Shown here one piece after another: positions 1 through 4,763 of a stretch of 7,091 bases of DNA; the stretch's first letter is position 1, and each line of letters starts with the position of its first letter. Under the pieces are notes generated by a model, which was given only the letters and a program-made list of their open reading frames with translations, was not told the origin of the DNA and made no database searches. A program made the translations under genes and the position numbers. Source of the stretch: JBBDIO01 sp040880365. GTDB taxonomy: Bacteria > Chloroflexota > Anaerolineae > Caldilineales > Caldilineaceae. The stretch is taken from the NCBI GenBank assembly GCA_040880365.1, contig JBBDIO010000067.1:1-7091 (forward strand). The letters are read 5' to 3'.

Positions 1-217
1 GCAAGCCCTCGTTCTGCTGGGAAACCAGGCCAAAAGTCATGGCATCCAGAATATTCTGGATCACCTGGGGCACCATCAACTGCGCGCCAATGCTAATCAG
101 CAACGCGATGACCGCGGCGGCGGCAGTTTTGGCATATTGCCCCAAAAAAGCCATCGCGCGCCCCAGATTCTTCAAGTTTGGTCGTTGGCGGGTTGCTCCG
201 CTCGGTGCGCTTGTCAC
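1..217 (-). CDS. ABC exporter subunit, N-terminal fragment (runs off window start)
   Basis: The reverse strand is open from a GTG at 217 to the window edge, giving 72 residues with no stop. An AAGGAGG site lies 6 nt upstream (224-230), which fixes the start; the only other nearby GTG is followed at once by a stop. A polar N-terminus (about 1-17) is followed by an amphipathic stretch GRAMAFLGQYAKT and one hydrophobic helix (about 31-57) ending in MVPQVIQNILDAM. That layout and the P-Q-x-I-x-x-I-L-D pattern after TM1 are typical of the type-1 transmembrane domain of half-size ABC exporters (MsbA/LmrA class). The NBD lies outside the window, so substrate and catalytic status cannot be judged. 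It is co-directional with the MarR gene 156 nt upstream and probably in its regulon. Other membrane proteins starting with a similar helix are not excluded. Confidence 0.72.
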   Translation of the reverse strand, partial: MTSAPSGATRQRPNLKNLGRAMAFLGQYAKTAAAAVIALLISIGAQLMVPQVIQNILDAMTFGLVSQQNEGL

Positions 218-373
218 ACCAGCCCTCCTTCATCTTCCCCATTCAACTGCATCGAATCAGCCTGGCGGTACGCGGTCGCTGCCAGTCGGATAAACCCAAC
301 CCGATTACCCGCTACGCATACCCTCACATTTCCTCTCACACAGCATATTGCGCGCTACACGCCATCGTGTCCG
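218..373. other. Intergenic region between marR and edge ABC gene; short direct repeats
   Basis: 156 nt with no convincing promoter or terminator. Reading on the minus strand, GTGTAGCG occurs twice (379-372, overlapping the marR stop, and 360-353; 19 bp apart), with a variant GCGTAGCG at 317-310. TGTGAG occurs twice 12 bp apart (340-335 and 328-323). TGTGAG also appears just upstream of the marR promoter (around 1023-1028). These could be regulator contacts shared by the two genes, or chance. Absence of a terminator is compatible with co-transcription of marR and the ABC gene. Confidence 0.4.
224..230 (-). promoter_or_regulatory. Strong Shine-Dalgarno site of the edge ABC gene
   Basis: Reverse strand reads AAGGAGG, then 6 nt (GCTGGT), then GTG. 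It is the most canonical ribosome binding site in the window and decides the GTG start at 217 over a downstream in-frame ATG (codon 22). Confidence 0.8.
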
Positions 374-985
374 CTACACAGAGTCGTGCCCCGTGCATCC
401 ATCCTGGCCGTGGGCACGCAACGACGCAATCAGCTTCACCAACAGCTGCGAAAGCTGTGTCACTTCGGTGGGCGTCAAATCTTGCGCCAGCCGATCCAGA
501 TAGCTCATATGGTCGGGCACAGAACGGCGAATACACGCGCGCCCCGATTCTGCCAGTTGAATCTGAAACTGGCGCAGATCGTTGGGATCGGTGGTCCGTT
601 CGACCAGCCCCAATTCCTCCAGCGCGCGCAGATGTGCGCTGATCGTATTCTTGCTGAGACTCAATTCCCGGCTCAGGCGCGTCGGATTCAACGAGGTCTC
701 GCCCTGCAGCTCGTAGGCAAAGAGACACAACAAGAGCCGCAGGCGCGCCGGAGACAACTGTGGCGCTGACAACTGTGGCGGAGAAAGATTGCCCACCCGG
801 TGTTTGGGCAACATGAGACTATCATATAACTGCGCGGCCATGCGCACCTGGTGCATCAATTCGGCTCCCGGCGTCGGCTCTATGCCCAGCGGCGCCAACA
901 GGCGATGCAGTCCGGTGCGTCCCTGCGGCGCGCCGGGATCGCAGGCCGCGTGTTTTCCAATTGCAGTGTGTGGGCATTTTGTCAT
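374..985 (-). CDS. MarR-family winged-helix transcriptional regulator
   Basis: 203 residues from ATG 985. A TTG at 1021 would add 12 residues, but that TTG is the first triplet of a very good -35 element (TTGATA), so the ATG is preferred. An N-terminal extension of about 75 residues, with an in-frame LSPPQ/LSAPQ duplication (about 68-77), precedes the winged helix-turn-helix: helix about 79-93, NPTRLSRELSLS, recognition helix SKNTISAHLRALEELG (about 111-126), then a wing of the form ERTTDPNDLRQFQIQL (129-144) with the D-x-x-D-x-R pattern of MarR proteins. The C-terminal helix (about 163-194) would complete the dimer interface. Family members are usually 140-170 residues, so this one is long. 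MarR proteins commonly repress adjacent exporter genes; the ABC gene immediately downstream makes that role likely here. Ligand unknown. An ArsR- or other wHTH-type assignment is the alternative. Confidence 0.82.
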   Translation of the reverse strand: MTKCPHTAIGKHAACDPGAPQGRTGLHRLLAPLGIEPTPGAELMHQVRMAAQLYDSLMLPKHRVGNLSPPQLSAPQLSPARLRLLLCLFAYELQGETSLNPTRLSRELSLSKNTISAHLRALEELGLVERTTDPNDLRQFQIQLAESGRACIRRSVPDHMSYLDRLAQDLTPTEVTQLSQLLVKLIASLRAHGQDGCTGHDSV

Positions 986-992
986 ACGCAGA

Positions 993-1021
993 ATAATACG
1001 CCTACGTACTAAATTTATCAA
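993..1021 (-). promoter_or_regulatory. Sigma-70-type promoter of marR, probably giving a leaderless mRNA
   Basis: Reverse strand: TTGATA (1021-1016), exactly 17 nt spacer, TATTAT (998-993), then TCTGCGT and the ATG at 985-983. A start of transcription 7-8 nt after the -10 falls on or next to the A of the ATG, so little or no 5' leader would exist. No Shine-Dalgarno is seen in front of this ATG, which agrees. An ATACGC direct repeat (984-989 and 996-1001, 12 bp apart) overlaps the -10 and could be an autoregulatory contact. Confidence 0.68.
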
Positions 1022-1038
1022 ATCTCACATAATCCCGT

Positions 1039-1048
1039 TTGTATACAA
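1039..1048. promoter_or_regulatory. Perfect palindrome TTGTATACAA upstream of marR promoter
   Basis: Ten-base perfect palindrome, 17 bp upstream of the marR -35 hexamer. This form, a TTGT/ACAA dyad with an AT core, is the sort of site bound by dimeric winged-helix repressors (MarR or GntR/FadR types). Likely an operator for the MarR protein or for another regulator; inferred from shape and position only. Confidence 0.4.
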
Positions 1049-1152
1049 CCATATCGCGAAGCCACAGCTAGCTTTGCGGCCATCTTTGAGACGTTTTCCC
1101 CTGCCCGGCAGTTGCCAATTCCAACCGCGAGCCATCCCCCGTCGTATGCCTG

Positions 1153-1165
1153 TACAGAGACTGTA
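1153..1165. promoter_or_regulatory. Inverted repeat TACAG-AGA-CTGTA, operator candidate
   Basis: Five-base arms with a 3-nt spacer, perfect match. It lies immediately before the TTGACA-like hexamer at 1172 and overlaps TATAAA (1164-1169), so bound protein would be placed to affect transcription toward the sulfatase. Short arms mean chance is possible. Confidence 0.3.
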
Positions 1166-1171
1166 TAAAAC

Positions 1172-1200
1172 TTGACAACCACCCATTGTATGCCGACACT
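1172..1200 (+). promoter_or_regulatory. Possible sulfatase promoter
   Basis: TTGACA (1172-1177) matches the -35 consensus exactly; GACACT (1195-1200) at a 17-nt spacing keeps only three consensus -10 bases. If used, the transcript would start near 1207 and carry the 11-bp repeats in its leader. A weak -10 suggests an activated promoter, or that the match is fortuitous. Confidence 0.35.
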
Positions 1201-1211
1201 AAGAAGCATCG

Positions 1212-1266
1212 ACAGGGATGCCACAGGAACGCCACACGGATGCTATAGGAATGCCAGATAGATGCC
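1212..1266 (+). repeat. Five tandem 11-bp repeats, consensus ACAGGRATGCC
   Basis: Units at 1212-1222, 1223-1233, 1234-1244, 1245-1255 and 1256-1266 read ACAGGGATGCC, ACAGGAACGCC, ACACGGATGCT, ATAGGAATGCC and AGATAGATGCC. A1, A3, A7, G9 and C10 are invariant. A decayed sixth unit (CCAGGGTTGCA) follows at 1267-1277. An 11-bp step places each unit on the same DNA face; tandem 11-bp direct repeats are a known binding format for OmpR/PhoB-type response regulators. It lies in the sulfatase upstream region. A plain minisatellite is the alternative. Confidence 0.75.
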
Positions 1267-1369
1267 CCAGGGTTGCAAAAGGGCGGCATCGGCGGCGGCA
1301 CACTGGCAGTTCCAGCGCGTGATAACACCCAGGCCAGACCAATAACCAAGCGGAAATTCAAGGTTGATC

Positions 1370-2677
1370 ATGACCCAGCCCAACATTATCTATATTCATT
1401 CCCACGACACGGGTCGTTATATTAGCCCCTATGGGCATACCATCGCCACCCCGCATCTGCAACGCCTGGCCGATACGGGTATCCTCTTTCGCCAGGTCTA
1501 CAGCGCCGCGCCCACCTGTTCACCCAGCCGTTCTGCACTGTTGACCGGGCAAGCCCCCCACAGCAACGGGATGCTGGGCCTGGCCCATCGTGGCTTTCGG
1601 CTGCATGATTACAGCCACCACCTTGTGCACACCCTCAACGGGGCCGGCTATCATACTGCTCTCGCGGGGCTGCAACATCTTGCCATAGACCCTGCCGAAC
1701 TCGGCTATGCGGAAATTCTGACGCCCACGGAACGACACGCAGACCCTGTGGCACAGACCGCAGCCGATTTTCTGGCAAATGGCCCGCAAGCGCCCTTTTT
1801 CCTGGATGTGGGTTTCTTCGAGACGCACCGCGAATTTCCATCGGCAACCGCCAACGCCGACCACGTTCTGCCGCCTGCGCCCCTGCCCGATACGCCGGAA
1901 ACGCGGCAGGACATGGCCGATTTTCACGCCTCCGCCCACGACCTGGATCAAGGCATCGGCACGGTGCTCGATGCACTGGATGCAGCGGGCCTTGCCGACA
2001 ACACACTGGTCATCTATACGACCGATCACGGGCTGGCGTTTCCGCTGATGAAATGCAATCTCACCGACCACGGCATGGGCGTGGCGTTCATCCTGCGCGG
2101 GCCAGGCCCCTTCGACGGCAGCACCGAGCAAGCGCGGGTCTGCGATGCGCTGATTTCCCAGATTGATCTCTTTCCCACGCTCTGCGACTGGCTGGATATT
2201 CTCGCGCCGCCGTGGTTGGAGGGCCAATCGTTCCTGCCCGTGCTCAGCGGCGAAGTCGATCAGATTAACGACGCCGTGTATGCAGAAGTCTCCTATCACG
2301 CGGCCTATGAACCGCAGCGCGCAGTGCGCACCCAACGCTACAAATACATCCGGCGCTATGGTGAGCGCACCACCCCGGTTTTGCCCAACTGTGACGATGG
2401 CCCCAGCAAAGATCTGCTCCTGCATCACGGCTGGCAAGCGCGCACCGTTCCCCGCGAAGCGTTGTACGATCTGATCTACGATCCCCAGGAAGCCAATAAT
2501 TTGATCGATGCGCCTGCCTATCTTGCAGTGCGCGATGCGATGCGCAACCGTCTGAACCGCTGGATGCTGGATACCGATGATCCCCTGCTCATGGGGCCGG
2601 TGCCCGCACCGGTGGGCGCCAAAATCAATGCGGTCAATGGCCTTTCGCCCAAAGATACACCCACGACAGTTACCTGA
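1370..2677 (+). CDS. Type I (formylglycine) sulfatase, sulfamidase-like
   Basis: 435 residues from ATG 1370, chosen because AAGG lies 6 nt upstream; an in-frame TTG at 1364 is less likely. The sulfatase signature CSPSR starts at Cys50, the residue converted to formylglycine, followed by the second signature part LLTGQAPHSNGM (to 68). Metal and active-site motifs include IHSHDTGRY (9-17), FFETHREFP (149-157), TTDHG (217-221) and Lys228. The pattern TPHLQRLA...CSPSR...LLTG...NGM...GL, together with FP after the DHG motif, resembles human N-sulfoglucosamine sulfohydrolase, so hydrolysis of a sulfate ester or N-sulfo group on a glycan is likely. No signal peptide is visible, so the enzyme is probably cytoplasmic. 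Cys-type sulfatases need a maturase (FGE or anSME), not present here. The usual first Asp of the metal site is His12. Exact substrate unknown. Confidence 0.9.
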   Translation: MTQPNIIYIHSHDTGRYISPYGHTIATPHLQRLADTGILFRQVYSAAPTCSPSRSALLTGQAPHSNGMLGLAHRGFRLHDYSHHLVHTLNGAGYHTALAGLQHLAIDPAELGYAEILTPTERHADPVAQTAADFLANGPQAPFFLDVGFFETHREFPSATANADHVLPPAPLPDTPETRQDMADFHASAHDLDQGIGTVLDALDAAGLADNTLVIYTTDHGLAFPLMKCNLTDHGMGVAFILRGPGPFDGSTEQARVCDALISQIDLFPTLCDWLDILAPPWLEGQSFLPVLSGEVDQINDAVYAEVSYHAAYEPQRAVRTQRYKYIRRYGERTTPVLPNCDDGPSKDLLLHHGWQARTVPREALYDLIYDPQEANNLIDAPAYLAVRDAMRNRLNRWMLDTDDPLLMGPVPAPVGAKINAVNGLSPKDTPTTVT

Positions 2678-2718
2678 TTGCAGACAAACCGGCCCGCCCA
2701 TTTTGCGGCCCCGGCACG

Positions 2719-2736
2719 ATATATCACGCGATATAT
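2719..2736. promoter_or_regulatory. 18-bp near-perfect palindrome, operator candidate
   Basis: The sequence ATATATCACGCGATATAT pairs with itself except at one symmetric position (consensus ATATATCRCGYGATATAT). It can also be read as a 12-bp direct repeat, CGATATATCACG / CGATATATTACA (2717-2740). It ends where the -35 of a promoter with the TATGAT at 2755 would lie, so a bound dimer would block or replace -35 contact. Long AT-rich dyads with a CG core are seen at sites of PadR- and TetR-like efflux repressors; the regulator here is not in the window. Confidence 0.6.
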
Positions 2737-2754
2737 TACACGAACCATTTAGAG

Positions 2755-2760
2755 TATGAT
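2755..2760 (+). promoter_or_regulatory. Candidate -10 element TATGAT of the ABC/MFS operon
   Basis: Five of six bases match TATAAT. The -35 position (about 2732-2737, TATATT) is poor and is covered by the palindrome, which would suit a regulated promoter. A start near 2767 would place ATG 2777 about 10 nt into the message. Confidence 0.4.
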
Positions 2761-2773
2761 GATAGTCTCGACA

Positions 2774-2809
2774 TTCATGCATCACACAGAATTTATGCAT
2801 CACACAGAC
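2774..2809 (+). repeat. 18-bp tandem duplication (16/18 identical)
   Basis: Units 2774-2791 and 2792-2809 share the 14-mer ATGCATCACACAGA exactly (2777-2790 and 2795-2808) and differ only at the third and last bases. Eighteen bases is six codons, so the duplication keeps the frame of the short ORF that contains it. Confidence 0.85.
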
Positions 2810-2899
2810 GGAAACGCCCACGATCCTATTACCGATACGAACCGCCCAACACCCCGGCATCGCCCCGCGGGCACAGACCTGGAAACAGACCTAGAATGA
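2777..2899 (+). CDS. Possible 40-residue leader ORF upstream of the ABC exporter
   Basis: An uninterrupted frame runs from ATG 2777 (MHHTEFMHHTDGNAH...) to TGA 2897-2899, ending 7 nt before the exporter ATG. ATGs at 2756 and 2759 would extend it to 47 or 46 residues but would overlap the TATGAT promoter candidate. The product is His/Thr/Pro-rich, with the six-residue MHHTEF/MHHTDG duplication, and has no recognisable domain. No clear Shine-Dalgarno is seen. It could couple translation to the exporter, act as a regulatory leader peptide, or be non-coding. I do not recognise it. Confidence 0.25.
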   Translation: MHHTEFMHHTDGNAHDPITDTNRPTPRHRPAGTDLETDLE

Positions 2900-2906
2900 G
2901 TAGCAC

Positions 2907-4760
2907 ATGGCAACAAGAACTGAACTCGTAGCACCTATCTCAATCCGAAAATCCGGCGACTGGCGCATTTTGCTGCGCTCCTATGAATATTTGCGTCCCT
3001 ACTGGCAACGCACCACCGTGGCCTATGTACTCATGCTGTGCATCACGGCTATCGGTCTCATGACCCCCCAATTCATCCGTTGGATTGTGGATCGCGGCAT
3101 TGGCGCGGGCAACCTGCAACTGCTCACCTGGTCGGTACTGGGTCTGCTAGGCCTCACATTGGTCAAAGGCATTCTGACCTTTTTCGAAGGCCGTTCGACT
3201 GAAGTCATTTCCCAAAGCGTGGCCTATGATATTCGGAATGAGCTTTATCATAAACTGGCCGAGCTGCCATTTTCCTATCACGACCGCACCGAAAACGGAC
3301 AGCTGCTTTCGCGTGCCATCGGCGATGTGGAGCGGATTCGCTTTCTCACCGGACGCGCCACGCTGCGCATTTTGGATAGCTCGTTGCTGCTGATCGGCAC
3401 CGCGGTGATCCTCTTCATCATGAACCCCGGCCTGGCCCTGCTCAGTCTCGCCGCCATGCCCTTTCTCACCCATCGCGCCTATGAATTTGGCCGGCATATG
3501 CGCCCGCTTTCGCTGGCAATCCAACAGCAACTGGGTGTACTCACCACCCATCTGGAACAGAACATGCGCGGCGCACGCGTGGTGAAAGCATTTGCCCAGG
3601 AAGACACACAGGTCGAAGAATTTGAAGTTAAAAACAGCGTCTGGTTCGATATGTCGGCGCAGGCGGCGCGGCTGCGGGCGCTGAATGTGCCCCTGCTGGA
3701 TTTCATCGCCAACCTGGGCACCGTCGCCATCATCTGGTATGGCGGTACGCTGGTCATCAATGGCGGACTCAGTTTGGGTGAACTGGTCGCGTTCACCACC
3801 TATCTGACCCAGCTCATCATGCCTGTGCGCCGCGTAGGCATGATTGTGCCCGCCATCTCGATGGCGATTGCATCGGGCGAACGCATCTACGAAATTCTGG
3901 ATACGCCTTCGGAAGTGCAGGATGCGCCCGACGCCAAACCCATGCCCGAAATCAAAGGCCATGTGCGCTTTGAAAACGTCTCGTTCGCCTACCTCAAGAA
4001 ACATTCGGTCATCCGCGATCTCAGTTTCGAAGCGCAGCCCGGGCAGGTCGTCGCCTTGCTCGGGCCTACCGGATCCGGCAAATCGTCCATCATCAACCTC
4101 ATCCCGCGCTTCTACGATCCATCTGCCGGGCGGGTGCTCATCGACGGCCACGATCTGCGCGACGTACAACTACACTCGCTGCGCGATCAAATCGGCATCG
4201 TGTTGCAGGAAACCACACTTTTCGCGGCCAGCATCGAAGAAAACATTGCGTTTGGCAACCCCGAAGCGGATCACGATGCAGTCATCGCCGCGGCCCAGGC
4301 CGCCCAGGCCCACGAATTCATTACACAAATGCCCAAAGGCTATGACACCCATGTGGGCGAACGCGGTTCGACGCTTTCGGGCGGCCAGAAACAGCGCGTG
4401 GCGATTGCCCGCGCCATCCTGAAAAACCCGCGCATTCTGCTGCTAGACGATGCGACCTCCAGCGTGGATACCGAAACCGAGCAGGAAATCCAGGCTGCGT
4501 TGGAACGGCTAATGCAGAACCGCACCTCGTTTGTCATTGCCCAGCGGCTCAGCACCGTGCGCATGGCGGATCTGATTCTGGTGCTGGAAGGCGGACGCAT
4601 TGCTGCTTCGGGCAACCACGAAGAGTTGCTGGAGAAATCCAAGCTCTATGCCACCATCTACGACCGGCAATTGCGTCCCCAGGAACAAGACAAAAAGCTG
4701 CTGCCGCCCGACGCCCGCGCCATCGCCGAAGCGGCGGCACAGGGCGAGCTTACCGAATAG
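2907..4760 (+). CDS. Half-size ABC exporter (TMD-NBD) with degenerate nucleotide site
   Basis: 617 residues, the usual length for an MsbA-class half transporter. The TMD occupies about 1-335: six helices starting near YWQRTTVAYVLMLCITAIG (about 32-50) and including hydrophobic blocks at about 69-90, 152-195, 265-285 and 290-315. The NBD shows Walker A GPTGSGKSS (386-394), Q-loop Gln434, signature LSGGQKQR (490-497), Walker B ILLLD (510-514), D-loop SSVD (518-521) and the H-loop VIAQRLST. The residue after Walker B is Asp515, not the catalytic Glu, and the switch His is Gln546. That pair is typical of the degenerate NBD in heterodimeric exporters such as TM287/288, so this protein probably needs a second subunit with intact residues. 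The start is ATG 2907, with only a weak Shine-Dalgarno. It is linked to the MFS gene 3 nt downstream. A drug or lipid efflux role is inferred. Confidence 0.93.
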   Translation: MATRTELVAPISIRKSGDWRILLRSYEYLRPYWQRTTVAYVLMLCITAIGLMTPQFIRWIVDRGIGAGNLQLLTWSVLGLLGLTLVKGILTFFEGRSTEVISQSVAYDIRNELYHKLAELPFSYHDRTENGQLLSRAIGDVERIRFLTGRATLRILDSSLLLIGTAVILFIMNPGLALLSLAAMPFLTHRAYEFGRHMRPLSLAIQQQLGVLTTHLEQNMRGARVVKAFAQEDTQVEEFEVKNSVWFDMSAQAARLRALNVPLLDFIANLGTVAIIWYGGTLVINGGLSLGELVAFTTYLTQLIMPVRRVGMIVPAISMAIASGERIYEILDTPSEVQDAPDAKPMPEIKGHVRFENVSFAYLKKHSVIRDLSFEAQPGQVVALLGPTGSGKSSIINLIPRFYDPSAGRVLIDGHDLRDVQLHSLRDQIGIVLQETTLFAASIEENIAFGNPEADHDAVIAAAQAAQAHEFITQMPKGYDTHVGERGSTLSGGQKQRVAIARAILKNPRILLLDDATSSVDTETEQEIQAALERLMQNRTSFVIAQRLSTVRMADLILVLEGGRIAASGNHEELLEKSKLYATIYDRQLRPQEQDKKLLPPDARAIAEAAAQGELTE

Positions 4761-4763
4761 CCC

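Larger units (their letters stand above)
986..1369. other. Divergent intergenic region marR / sulfatase
   Basis: About 385 bp without a credible gene. From left to right it holds the marR promoter, the TTGTATACAA palindrome, an inverted repeat TACAG-AGA-CTGTA (1153-1165) overlapping a TATAAA string, a TTGACA -35-like hexamer (1172-1177; 17 nt later GACACT, a weak -10), the 11-bp tandem repeats (1212-1266) and an AAGG Shine-Dalgarno before the sulfatase ATG. No terminator and no recognisable structured RNA was seen. Confidence 0.6.
2678..2906. other. Intergenic region upstream of the ABC/MFS operon
   Basis: 229 bp containing no clear terminator for the sulfatase (a GC-rich imperfect hairpin near 2688-2715 lacks a T-run), an 18-bp palindrome, a TATGAT -10 candidate (2755-2760; no good -35), an 18-bp tandem duplication and a short ORF. 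It is the likely control region of the downstream exporter pair. Confidence 0.55.

Noticed and set aside
137..769. Plus-strand ORFs opposite marR and the edge ABC gene
   Set aside because: They overlap coding sequence supported by a wHTH domain and by a strong Shine-Dalgarno plus an ABC-like helix; the translations look random.
1212..1277. 11-bp repeats as a CRISPR array or replication iterons
   Set aside because: Repeats are too short and lack spacers for CRISPR; no replication initiator gene, DnaA box cluster or AT-rich unwinding region accompanies them.
1068..1361. Minus-strand ORF across the 11-bp repeats, upstream of marR
   Set aside because: No ribosome binding site or domain; it covers the repeats and promoter elements of the divergent region.
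2688..2715. GC-rich hairpin after the sulfatase as a terminator
   Set aside because: Pairing is imperfect and no T-run follows.
1520..2860. 446-codon minus-strand ORF opposite the sulfatase
   Set aside because: It lies antiparallel to a gene with clear sulfatase motifs; the translation shows no domain, and long reverse-frame openings are expected from its codon bias.
3147..4169. 340-codon minus-strand ORF opposite the ABC exporter
   Set aside because: Composition-driven shadow of the exporter reading frame; no recognisable motif.
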